Assembly (NCBI GenBank): GCA_934668375.1
Contig: CAKUNF010000003.1
Span: 62,001 to 126,000, forward strand
Direction of reading: 5' to 3'
From: an uncultured Parolsenella sp.
GTDB taxonomy: Bacteria > Actinomycetota > Coriobacteriia > Coriobacteriales > Atopobiaceae
Length of the DNA stretch: 64,000 nt
The position numbers and the translations under genes were made by a program. This document shows, in pieces, positions 25,809 to 32,531 of this stretch. Each line of letters opens with the position of its first letter. Positions within the stretch are counted from its first letter, which is position 1. The notes below the pieces were generated by a model, which was not told where the DNA came from, searched no databases, and saw only the letters and a list, made by a program, of their open reading frames with translations.

Positions 25809-25844
25809 GAAAACGCCCCTCCCGCGACGGGCACGGAAGGGGCG
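25809..25844 (-). terminator. Probable terminator downstream of greA
   Basis: Minus strand: stem CGCCCCTTCC/GGGAGGGGCG followed by TTTTCAC. It separates greA from lysS in the 139-bp gap. Confidence 0.7.
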
Positions 25845-25894
25845 CGAACGGACAATGTCGCAGGCACGCGGCCCGCGAGCGAACCAATCTCGCC

Positions 25895-26371
25895 CTAGCG
25901 CGAGATTTTGACGATCGTGTAGTGGCGCGTCACGCCAGTGGGGCTCGTGACGTCGATGACGTCACCCTTGGCGTGACCCATGAGGGCCGAGCCCACGGGG
26001 CTCTCGTTCGAGATCTTGTGCTCGAGGGAGTTGGTCTCCGTGGTACCCACGATGGTGAAGGCCATCGTCTTGTCCTTGCCCTGCTCCTGGATCTCGACCG
26101 TGCAGCCGATGGAGACGGCCATGACGTGGCCGGCGCCTGCAGACACCTTGGCCGTCGAGAGGATCTTGCGAATCTCGGCAACGCGGGAGGCGTTCTTGGA
26201 CTGCTCCTCCTTGGCGTCGTCGTACTCGGAGTTCTCGGACAGGTCGCCGAAGTCGCGGGCAACCTTGATGCGCTCGATGATCTCGGCGTCGTGCTCTCCC
26301 TCGCGCCAGGCGAGCTCCTCGACGAGCTTCTGACGGCCTTCGGGAGTAAGGATGATCTCGTTGTCAGCCAT
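25895..26371 (-). CDS. greA: Transcription elongation factor GreA
   Basis: 158 residues, normal length. GreA enters the RNA polymerase secondary channel and rescues backtracked complexes by stimulating transcript cleavage. The coiled-coil tip carries the acidic catalytic pair in GDLSENSEYDDAKEEQ, flanked by ARDFG. The C-terminal FKBP-like domain includes NESPVGSALMGHAKGDVIDVTSP. It begins directly MADNEIILTPEGRQKLVEEL. It lies between tatA and lysS on the same strand but is bounded by hairpins on both sides. Confidence 0.97.
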   Translation of the reverse strand: MADNEIILTPEGRQKLVEELAWREGEHDAEIIERIKVARDFGDLSENSEYDDAKEEQSKNASRVAEIRKILSTAKVSAGAGHVMAVSIGCTVEIQEQGKDKTMAFTIVGTTETNSLEHKISNESPVGSALMGHAKGDVIDVTSPTGVTRHYTIVKISR

Positions 26372-26410
26372 GGTTCGCTTTCTTGCCTAAGGGTGGTACG
26401 TACATGCGAA

Positions 26411-26431
26411 GGCACACCGCGTGGGTGTGCC
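26411..26431 (-). terminator. Hairpin between tatA and greA
   Basis: An 8-bp stem GGCACACC/GGTGTGCC with a 5-base loop lies 7 bp after the tatA stop. The downstream minus-strand sequence (TTCGCATG) has few Ts, so it may be a partial terminator or an RNA-processing hairpin. Confidence 0.4.
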
Positions 26432-26438
26432 GGGAGTG

Positions 26439-26774
26439 CTAGTCCAGCTTGGCGCCGCAGGACTTGCAGAACTTGTTGTCGGCGGGGTTCTCGGCACCGC
26501 AGTGGCCGCAGAACTTCTTGCCGTCCTCGGCAGCCTCGACGGGGGCGTCCTCGTCGTCGGCGTCGACGTGCTCAACGACGACGTCCTCGGCCGGCTTGGC
26601 CTCGGTCGTGGCCTCGGCCTTGGCGGGCTTGTCGTCACCCTCCATACCCTCGCGAATGCCCTTGACGGTCTGACCGAAGGACTTGCCAAGCTTCGGGAGG
26701 TTCTTCGGGCCAAAGATCACGAGGACGACGATCAGAATGACGATGAGCTCAGGGGCACCCAATCCAAGAATCAT
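26439..26774 (-). CDS. tatA: Sec-independent translocase TatA with C-terminal zinc ribbon
   Basis: 111 residues. It begins MILGLGAPELIVILIVVLVIFGPKNLPKLGKSFG, the TatA/E membrane helix, FG-P hinge and amphipathic helix (landmarks: APELIVILIVVLVIFGPKNL, LPKLGKSFG). A long acidic Glu/Asp/Ala region follows. The last 25 residues form a zinc ribbon with two CxxC knuckles: FCGHCGAEN and FCKSCGAKL. TatA polymerises to form the twin-arginine protein channel; the ribbon is not a usual part. The ATG at 26774 has AGAGGA upstream. No tatB or tatC is in the window. Confidence 0.9.
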   Translation of the reverse strand: MILGLGAPELIVILIVVLVIFGPKNLPKLGKSFGQTVKGIREGMEGDDKPAKAEATTEAKPAEDVVVEHVDADDEDAPVEAAEDGKKFCGHCGAENPADNKFCKSCGAKLD

Positions 26775-27036
26775 TGTGTATTCCTCTCCGGACAGACACT
26801 CGGTCGTTTGCATACGAACTGCGGGCGCCCGTCTCGCGGTACGCCAGTGCAACTTTGAAAGTATACTAGCCCGAGCCACGTTCGTGGCCGCAAAGTTGGC
26901 TAACATGCTCCGGGCTTGCAACTTCCACGTTTGTTGCCGTCTACCCGATACGTCCGCGTTCCATGCATACGAATCTGCGAGCGTCGCGTCCGGCCATCTG
27001 GCCCCGACCACGCAACCCCACCCCGACAGGAGCCTC

Positions 27037-27885
27037 ATGACCACGGCACTCATCGCATTCGTTGTCCTCACCGTGGCGGGGCTTCTCGTCCATCTCCTGT
27101 GCATGAGGATCCTCGCCTGGCGCGGCGTCACGGTGAGGCGCACGAAGTTTGGCCTCACGCTGCTGTTCGACACCGCCGATGAGGACGGCACGCCTGTGCG
27201 CATGCTCAACGTCAACGGGGCGTTCCAGAGCGTGGCCTATGCCACCGACGAGCTGTGGAGCGAGCTTGCGTGCGAGTACCAGCGCGAGCAGGCGCGCATC
27301 GTGAGCGAGCTGCCAAGGCTCTCGCGCGTGGCCGTCATCGGGGGCGGTGGCTTCTCGTTTCCCAAGTGGCTCGTGACGCACCTGCCGCCCGTCCGCGTGA
27401 GCGTCGTAGAGATTGACGAGAAGATCATCGAGATCGCCCGGGAGTCCTTTGGGCTCGCCCGCCTCGAGCGCGAGTACGAGGGGACGGGGCGCTTCGAGCT
27501 TGCCTGCGACGACGGCTGGGCATGGCTGCGCCGACAGGGCGAGCCGTTCGACCTCATCGTGAACGAGGCGTTCACGGGCAGCAAGCCGCTGGGCCCACTC
27601 GCCTGCGACGAGGGCGCCCGCACGATCCGCGAGCACCTCACGCAAGGCGGCAGTTACCTCGCCACGCTGCGATTTCCCCTCGAGGGTCGCAAGAGCAGGA
27701 GCATGTGCGAGACCCTCGAGACGTTCGCCCGTGAGTTTGCCCACGTCTGGCTCGTACCCGAGTATCCGGACGACCCCACGCACCCCGGCAACAACACGCT
27801 GGTAGCGAGCGACATCGATCTTGTCTCGGCCGGCTGCGAGCCTCTGCGCGGGTATGAGTGGAGCGCAGAGATCACACGTTCGTGA
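27037..27885 (+). CDS. Spermidine-synthase-like SAM methyltransferase-fold protein with N-terminal membrane helix
   Basis: 282 residues. A single hydrophobic segment (about 5-28) precedes a domain resembling the spermidine synthase/SAM-binding fold: VAVIGGGGFSFPKWLVTHLP (nucleotide loop, usually GGGxG), VSVVEIDEKIIEIARESFGL (acidic residue at the end of strand 2), and DLIVNEAFTGSKPLG. In spermidine synthases the last block would be DxxxxDSSDP; here it is NEAFTG, so polyamine synthesis is doubtful. AGGAG is present about 5 bases before the ATG. Its last 14 bases overlap the 3' end of the convergent phosphoesterase gene. Confidence 0.7.
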   Translation: MTTALIAFVVLTVAGLLVHLLCMRILAWRGVTVRRTKFGLTLLFDTADEDGTPVRMLNVNGAFQSVAYATDELWSELACEYQREQARIVSELPRLSRVAVIGGGGFSFPKWLVTHLPPVRVSVVEIDEKIIEIARESFGLARLEREYEGTGRFELACDDGWAWLRRQGEPFDLIVNEAFTGSKPLGPLACDEGARTIREHLTQGGSYLATLRFPLEGRKSRSMCETLETFAREFAHVWLVPEYPDDPTHPGNNTLVASDIDLVSAGCEPLRGYEWSAEITRS

Positions 27886-28594
27886 GCGCCTCCTTGACGC
27901 TTTGCCCGAGGCGTACGACCTCGTCATACAGCACGGTGTGCTTCTCGGCAGGGTCCGAGTCCCTGTGGAAATGGCCGTAGTACCAGCGCTTGTACGAGAG
28001 CTCGTCCTCAAGCATGTCAAGGAAGTTCGTGAGGATGTCCGTCTCTGGGTGCTGCCAACCAGAAGAAGGCCACAACGTAAAGGAGAGCATGCGCGTCGAG
28101 CACGTGTGAGTGATCACGTAGTCTACCTGCCAGTTATTGGCCTCGAGCGTCGCGATGGCGTGCTCGATGTTCTCCTCGCCGGGCAGCTCCTGCGGCCACC
28201 AGTCAACGCCGGGCATGCGCAGGTCCTTGTCAACGGATGTGGCGCCGCCGAACGTGAAGATCCTCGAGCCATCCAGCTCGAAGACCTCACCGCGACAAAG
28301 GCGCCGTGGCGAGAGGCGCTGCGTGCGCCCTCCGTGCCAGTGCTCATAGGGGCGCTCGGCCCAGTGGTCATAGCGCTCATGGTTGCCATCGACGAACAGG
28401 ACCGTGTAGGGGCGCGTCTCGAGCCAGAAGATTTCGTCGCACTCCTCGTAGCCAAAGCTCCAGGGATAGCCGAAGTCCCCGGCGACGATGAGGTAGTCGT
28501 CGGGCGTGAGCTCGCCCTTGTGCTCGCAATCCCAATCGCGCAGCTTCTGCAGGTCCGCGCCGCCGTGCGTGTCTCCCGTGATGTAGACGCTCAT
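27872..28594 (-). CDS. Calcineurin-like metallophosphoesterase
   Basis: 240 residues. The five metallophosphatase blocks are present: YITGDTHGGADLQKL, YLIVAGDFGYPW, VLFVDGNHERYDHW, YVITHTCSTRM and WYYGHFHRD. These place two metal ions for phosphoester hydrolysis. The short, Trp/Tyr-rich inter-block regions resemble phage- and mobile-element-type phosphoesterases, but nothing around it is phage-like. The substrate is unknown. GGGGAGG precedes the start. It ends inside the 3' end of the methyltransferase-like gene. Confidence 0.85.
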   Translation of the reverse strand: MSVYITGDTHGGADLQKLRDWDCEHKGELTPDDYLIVAGDFGYPWSFGYEECDEIFWLETRPYTVLFVDGNHERYDHWAERPYEHWHGGRTQRLSPRRLCRGEVFELDGSRIFTFGGATSVDKDLRMPGVDWWPQELPGEENIEHAIATLEANNWQVDYVITHTCSTRMLSFTLWPSSGWQHPETDILTNFLDMLEDELSYKRWYYGHFHRDSDPAEKHTVLYDEVVRLGQSVKEALTNV

Positions 28595-28643
28595 GGTCCT
28601 CCCCTTCGACGTCAATCGGAACCATGGTAGGCAACGTCCGGGA

Positions 28644-28679
28644 CAAAAAAAACGGGGCCGCCTGTTTGGGCGGCCCCGC
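28644..28679 (-). terminator. Rho-independent terminator downstream of the PTS EIIA gene
   Basis: Minus strand: stem GCGGGGCCGCC/GGCGGCCCCG with loop CAAACA-type sequence, followed by eight T residues (complement of 28645-28652). It lies 10 bp after the crr-like stop. Confidence 0.93.
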
Positions 28680-28689
28680 ATACGAGGAG

Positions 28690-29157
28690 CTACAGCTCGG
28701 CCACGGCAGTCCGGCCCGCTTCCACGGTCTCGCCCGCAGCGACGAGCCCGTGGATGTCGGAGCCCTCGGGAAGGGACGTGGCCACCACGATGACCGTGAC
28801 GTCGAAGCCCCTCTCGGCCAGGATCGCGCGATCGAACCTCACGAGCTCGTCGCCGACCTCCACATGCTGACCCTTCTCGACCGCCGGCATGAAGGCGCCA
28901 CCGCCCGCAGCCACCGTGTCGATGCCCACGTGCACGATGAGCTCCGCGCCGTCGTCGGTGCGCAGACCATAGGCGTGGCCCGTGGGGTACATGGCCGTCA
29001 CCTCACCGGTCACCGGCGCCACCACTACGTCGCCCGCCGGCGCCACGGCGAACCCGTCCCCCATCATCTTCTGGGAGAACACGGGATCCGCGACATTCTC
29101 GATGGGAACGAACGTGCCGTCGACCGGGGTGAGCACCGCATGCGGCTCGATTGCCAT
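28690..29157 (-). CDS. crr: PTS glucose-type EIIA component
   Basis: 155 residues, a free-standing EIIA-Glc domain that accepts phosphate from HPr and passes it to an EIIBC protein. Typical blocks are VLTPVDGTFVPIENVADPVFSQKMMGDGFAV, given here as landmarks PVDGTFVPIENVADPVF and KMMGDGFAVAP, then the active-site region ELIVHVGIDTVAAGGGAF with the phosphorylated His in VHVGIDT, and VEKGQHVEVGDELV. The second conserved His is in PTGHAYGLRTDDG. GGAGG precedes the ATG. It lies 50 bp after the epimerase gene on the same strand. No EIIBC gene is nearby. Confidence 0.93.
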   Translation of the reverse strand: MAIEPHAVLTPVDGTFVPIENVADPVFSQKMMGDGFAVAPAGDVVVAPVTGEVTAMYPTGHAYGLRTDDGAELIVHVGIDTVAAGGGAFMPAVEKGQHVEVGDELVRFDRAILAERGFDVTVIVVATSLPEGSDIHGLVAAGETVEAGRTAVAEL

Positions 29158-29208
29158 GGGACCTCCTGGATACGCGCTTCGTGTAGCCCCATCGTAGCGA
29201 ACGCGCGC

Positions 29209-29919
29209 CTAGGCCGCCACGCGGCCCGGGGCCGTCAGCTCGATGCCCGTCTCCGCGAAGAACTGCGTACGGAACTCGTCGATGGCCTCGGGCAGCGTGG
29301 GCGCCAGCGAGAACAGGCCAGAGTTGCCCACGATGAGGATGTCTGCACCGGAGTTGGCGAGCACGCGGAACGTCGAGCGGTTGCAGGCCCCGTCGAGCTG
29401 GATCTTGTACTTGAGGCCGTACTCGCGGCGTAGGTCGATGGCTTGCTTGATCTTGAGGAGCATCTCAGGGATGAACTTCTGGCCGGCGAAGCCCGTGTCT
29501 ACGGTCATGATTGTGAGCAGGTCGATACGCTCCTTGTACCCCTCGATGGCCGCGAGCGGGGTGGACGGGCTCAGCACCACGCCGAACTTGCTGCCCTTCT
29601 CGGCCACGCGTCCCGACAGGCGAAACGCGTTGCGCTCGATGGTCTCCGCCTGGTAGGAGTACGTGTCCTCGGGGCCGAGTTCGAGCATCTCCGTGAACAT
29701 GACGGGGTCCTCGACCATGAGGTGCACGTCGATGGGAAGGCTACTGTGGCGGCGCAGCGAGTTGGTGAACGCCGGGCTCAAGGCCATGTTCGGGCAGAAG
29801 TGACCGTCCATGATGTCGACGTGGTAGAGGTCAAACTCGCGATCCATCACCTCGATGTCGCGCTGGACGTTCATCGGGTTCATGCACATGAGGGACGGAG
29901 CGATCTGTAGGGTGGTCAT
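29209..29919 (-). CDS. alsE: D-allulose-6-phosphate 3-epimerase (ribulose-phosphate epimerase family)
   Basis: 236 residues with the TIM-barrel epimerase fold. Metal and catalytic residues: APSLMCMNPM, YHVDIMDGHFCPNMALSP (Asp/His ligands), PIDVHLMVEDP (His), TIMTVDTGFAGQKFIPEML (catalytic Asp) and IQLDGACNRSTFRVLANSGADILIVGNSGLF, with the landmark pieces IQLDGACN and GADILIVGNSGLF. The MTVDTGFAGQKFIPEML form is closer to AlsE than to Rpe (which has MSVNPGFGGQ). GGAG precedes the ATG. Two LacI-type operators sit at its promoter. Confidence 0.85.
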   Translation of the reverse strand: MTTLQIAPSLMCMNPMNVQRDIEVMDREFDLYHVDIMDGHFCPNMALSPAFTNSLRRHSSLPIDVHLMVEDPVMFTEMLELGPEDTYSYQAETIERNAFRLSGRVAEKGSKFGVVLSPSTPLAAIEGYKERIDLLTIMTVDTGFAGQKFIPEMLLKIKQAIDLRREYGLKYKIQLDGACNRSTFRVLANSGADILIVGNSGLFSLAPTLPEAIDEFRTQFFAETGIELTAPGRVAA

Positions 29920-29956
29920 GGCGTTGCTCCAATCGATTCTTTGGTCTTGACCGTGC

Positions 29957-30001
29957 GTAATCGTTTACTCACTTTGCTCAATTGCCAGAGTAATCGTTTA
30001 C
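29957..30001. promoter_or_regulatory. Two LacI-family operators at the alsE promoter
   Basis: The 12-bp sequence GTAATCGTTTAC occurs twice exactly, at 29957-29968 and 29990-30001, 33 bp apart (about three DNA turns). It is an imperfect palindrome with the central CG of LacI-family sites. The promoter-distal copy overlaps the -10 of alsE, and the other lies downstream of it, an arrangement for repression by the adjacent LacI regulator. Confidence 0.75.
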
Positions 30002-30016
30002 GCATTCAAACGTCAA
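29987..30016 (-). promoter_or_regulatory. Candidate alsE promoter
   Basis: Minus strand: TTGACG (complement of 30011-30016), 18-base spacer, TACTCT (complement of 29987-29992). An operator copy lies between and over these elements. Confidence 0.5.
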
Positions 30017-30067
30017 TGGGTTTCTGTAAATTCACCCCCCTGGGAGTACGCCTACGAAACCTTCTCA

Positions 30068-30249
30068 TGTCATAAAACCAATCGAGTGTGCGCTCGTCAG
30101 GCTCCACGGCCACAAGCTACCCCTCCCCGCAGCCCAATTCCCGAACAAACCAGTCAAAACGTTCGGAAACCAAGCTCATATCAGGTGCACGGGCACATCC
30201 TTGAGAAGGATCGTCGCCATTCATCGCACTATCGATTGGTTTTATGACA
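30068..30249. repeat. 182-bp segment bounded by perfect 18-bp inverted repeats
   Basis: TGTCATAAAACCAATCGA (30068-30085) and its exact reverse complement (30232-30249) enclose 146 bp without an open frame. The match runs on to 25 bp with two mismatches (GTGCG shared after the core). The segment is less GC-rich than its surroundings, and inside is a smaller repeat, CCGAAC...GTTCGG. It lies in the 402-bp gap between lacI and alsE. It may be a MITE-like remnant, an invertible segment or a large RNA hairpin; no clear target-site duplication is seen. Confidence 0.75.
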
Positions 30250-30321
30250 CCAGCGAGGCGGCTCGGACATTTCATGCCTCGGGCGCCGAGCGCGCATCGC
30301 CATCAGATCCGGATTTTGAAT

Positions 30322-31374
30322 TCAGAAGAGTCTGCTGGGAGGATTCGGAGAGGCGAGCGCGTCCCCGTTTCCAGCCCGCGTGCTCTCGCGACGCACGAGC
30401 TCAACGGGAACAGTCGTGCGCAGCTTAGTCGGAGCCTCGCCGCAGATCATGCCGACAACGAGCTCGGCCGCCTTCTGCCCAAGCACCTGCGGCTCCTGGC
30501 GAATCGTCGTGACAGGCGGCCTGCCAAACCTCGCGATGGAGATGTCGTCGTGGCCGACGACGCACACCTGCCCCGGAACGTCGATGCCATGCTCGCGCAG
30601 TGCCTCAAGCGCCCCCATGGCCAGCCAGTCCGCCTGACAGAAGACGCCGTCGAAGTCACGACCAAAGTTGATGATCTCGCCCATGAGCTCGCGACCACGC
30701 CCGAACGACGTCACGGCACTCGAGCGCACGAGCGCCGAGTCAAGCTCAAGCCCCGTCTCGGCAAGCTCGTCGACAAAGCCCTGGGTTCGCAGGTGCGTAA
30801 TCGGCGAGTCCGCACGCGCCTCGATGAGCGCCAGCTTGCGGCACCCGCTCTCGATGAGCTCACGCGCGGCAAGACGGCCACTTCGCTCGTTGTCAGACGA
30901 GATGCACGCGACCTTCCCGCCCCCGTCGTCGTCCACAAAACGGTCCACGTAGACGGTGGGCACCGGTCGCTTGAGCGCACTCCTCACGTCGTCGAGGCTG
31001 TTCACGGCGATGACGCCCGCCACGCTCTGGGCGGCAAGCAGCGCCTGGCACTGGCGCTCAAGCTCAAGCGAGGCGTTCGTGTTGTAGATGACGGCGGCGT
31101 AGTCGTGCTCGAAAAGCTCCGTCTGCATGGCAAGGATCATGGACGAGAAGAACTCGTTCGCGATGTTCGGGACCATGATCCCCACCGACGCCGTTCGATG
31201 CTGGCGTAGGCCCTTCGCAAGCTGATTGGGCTGGTAGTGGCACTTCTCGATGACCTCGCGCACGCGCTTCTCGGTCTCGGGCGAGAAGCGCCCGTTCTGG
31301 TTGATGACGCGTGAGACGGTGGCGACGGACACGCCCGCCATCTGCGCTATGTCCTTGACGGTGACGCTGCCCAT
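30322..31374 (-). CDS. LacI-family transcriptional regulator
   Basis: 350 residues. The N-terminal helix-turn-helix and hinge are classic: VTVKDIAQMAGVSVATVSRV and NQNGRFSPETEKRVREVIEKCHYQPNQLAKGLR (landmarks: AGVSVATVSRVI, YQPNQLAKGLR). The rest is a periplasmic-binding-protein-like effector domain (VGIMVPNIANEFFSSMI, FDGVFCQADWLAMGALEAL, VCVVGHDDISIARFGRPPVTTI). It lies upstream of alsE on the same strand. Matching operators at alsE and a palindrome after its own -10 suggest local and self control, probably answering a ketohexose or its phosphate; the effector is inferred. Confidence 0.93.
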   Translation of the reverse strand: MGSVTVKDIAQMAGVSVATVSRVINQNGRFSPETEKRVREVIEKCHYQPNQLAKGLRQHRTASVGIMVPNIANEFFSSMILAMQTELFEHDYAAVIYNTNASLELERQCQALLAAQSVAGVIAVNSLDDVRSALKRPVPTVYVDRFVDDDGGGKVACISSDNERSGRLAARELIESGCRKLALIEARADSPITHLRTQGFVDELAETGLELDSALVRSSAVTSFGRGRELMGEIINFGRDFDGVFCQADWLAMGALEALREHGIDVPGQVCVVGHDDISIARFGRPPVTTIRQEPQVLGQKAAELVVGMICGEAPTKLRTTVPVELVRRESTRAGNGDALASPNPPSRLF

Positions 31375-31417
31375 GCCTCTCCCAATGCCTCGTCGCGAGT
31401 CTACGCTGCCAGCCTGC

Positions 31418-31437
31418 GGTAACGGTTACCCATTGTA
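31418..31437 (-). promoter_or_regulatory. lacI promoter -10 with adjacent operator palindrome
   Basis: Minus strand TACAAT (complement of 31432-31437) is followed at once by the 13-bp palindrome GGTAACGGTTACC (31418-31430). The site resembles, but is not identical to, the alsE operators, and its position would block transcription of the regulator gene. Confidence 0.55.
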
Positions 31438-31455
31438 CACGGGAGCAGAAGGACC

Positions 31456-32301
31456 CTACAGGTAGCCAAGAAACGCCTGTGCCGCCAGGCTGAGGTCGGC
31501 CGTGCGCCGTCTCACCAGGAAGAGCTCGCGATGCGCAGGCGTGGCCAGGTGCCGCACGTCCAGCTCAAACCCCGTGCGCTCGAGCGCGAGGCTCGGGAGC
31601 AGCGACACGCCAAGCCCAGCCTCCACCATGGCGAGAATCGCCGTGATGTTGCTCGTCTCGCAGTGGATGCAGGGCGCCTTGAGCTCGCGCTGGAGCAGCG
31701 GGGCCGTCTCCGTGTCCGCAATGAAGCGCTCGCCGAGAAGCGTCTCGACCGGAATGCTCGCCGACTCAGGCACAAAGTGGCCGGGCGGGGCCACGACCAC
31801 GATCTCGTCCTTGTCGTACACGGAGGAGATGTATCCCTGTTCCTCGATCCTGTTGGGAATAAAAGCCAGCTCAACGGTGCCATCGAGCAGCAGGCGCTCG
31901 GCCTCGCCGTACGTGCACTCGTTAATGCTCACCTCAACGCCGGGATGGTCTGCCGAGAAGCGCCCGAGCGGTCCGGGCAGCCGCATGGCCACGACGCTCG
32001 ACGGTGCCGCCATGCTTACGCAGCCGTCCTCGAGGGCACTCATGCGTGAGACGTGACGGCAGAGGGCGGCACTCGCGTCGCAGAGGGCACGAGCGTCTGG
32101 CAGCAGGCGCTCGCCGTCGCGCGTGAGCGAGAGCATGGGGCCATGGCGGTCGAACAGGCGCACGCCCCATGACCGCTCGAGACTCGCCACCGAGCGGCTC
32201 AGCGTGGACTGTGCCACACCAAGCTCCTCGGCCGCGCGAGACATGCTGCCCAGGCGTGCCGCGGCCTCGAACGAACGGACCTTCTGAACGCTGGACTCCA
32301 T
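31456..32301 (-). CDS. LysR-family transcriptional regulator
   Basis: 281 residues. The N-terminal winged HTH is clear: VRSFEAAARLGSMSRAAEEL and GVAQSTLSRSVASLERSWGVRLFDRHG. The effector domain follows (SINECTYGEAERLLLDGTVELAFIP, landmark ELAFIPNRIEEQGY; AMVEAGLGVSLLPSLAL). GGGGAGGG precedes the ATG. It lies downstream of the amidohydrolase gene on the same strand and upstream of lacI, with hairpins before it, so it is probably its own unit. Its target is unknown; the permease-amidohydrolase pair is the nearest candidate. Confidence 0.9.
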   Translation of the reverse strand: MESSVQKVRSFEAAARLGSMSRAAEELGVAQSTLSRSVASLERSWGVRLFDRHGPMLSLTRDGERLLPDARALCDASAALCRHVSRMSALEDGCVSMAAPSSVVAMRLPGPLGRFSADHPGVEVSINECTYGEAERLLLDGTVELAFIPNRIEEQGYISSVYDKDEIVVVAPPGHFVPESASIPVETLLGERFIADTETAPLLQRELKAPCIHCETSNITAILAMVEAGLGVSLLPSLALERTGFELDVRHLATPAHRELFLVRRRTADLSLAAQAFLGYL

Positions 32302-32370
32302 GGCCCTCCCCTACGACAGGCCGCGGGCCCCGTTGGCCCGCGGCGCACTGCCCTGTCTACCCACACGAAA

Positions 32371-32404
32371 GCTCCCCGCCGCAGACGATTCCGCGACGGG
32401 GAGC
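32371..32404 (-). terminator. Hairpin downstream of the amidohydrolase gene
   Basis: Stem GCTCCCCGcCG/CGaCGGGGAGC with a single mismatch, followed on the minus strand by TTTCGTG. A second GC-rich hairpin, GGCGGCC/GGCCGCC, lies closer to the stop, near 32490-32512. Together they may end the permease-amidohydrolase transcript. Confidence 0.4.
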
Positions 32405-32423
32405 AACGGACGAGCGAACGGTT

Positions 32424-32448
32424 GGAACAGGAGCCTGTCCCCTGTTCC
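32424..32448. repeat. Short palindromic repeat (family D)
   Basis: Arms GGAACAGG and CCTGTTCC enclose AGCCTGTCC, with the inner part itself repeating the CCTGTCC theme. Size and style match the other palindromic families of the window. It lies in the 230-bp gap between the amidohydrolase and LysR genes. Only one copy is seen here. Confidence 0.6.
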
Positions 32449-32531
32449 AGGCGAGCGGGCGGCGCAAGCAGGCGCCTTTCCCCGCCCGCGCGCGGCAGGC
32501 GGCCGAAGGGGAGGCCGCCCGCCGCCGGGCG

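Noticed and set aside
27872..28594. Phage origin of the metallophosphoesterase
   Set aside because: The protein style resembles phage phosphoesterases, but no phage structural, integrase or lysis genes are nearby and base composition is like its neighbours.
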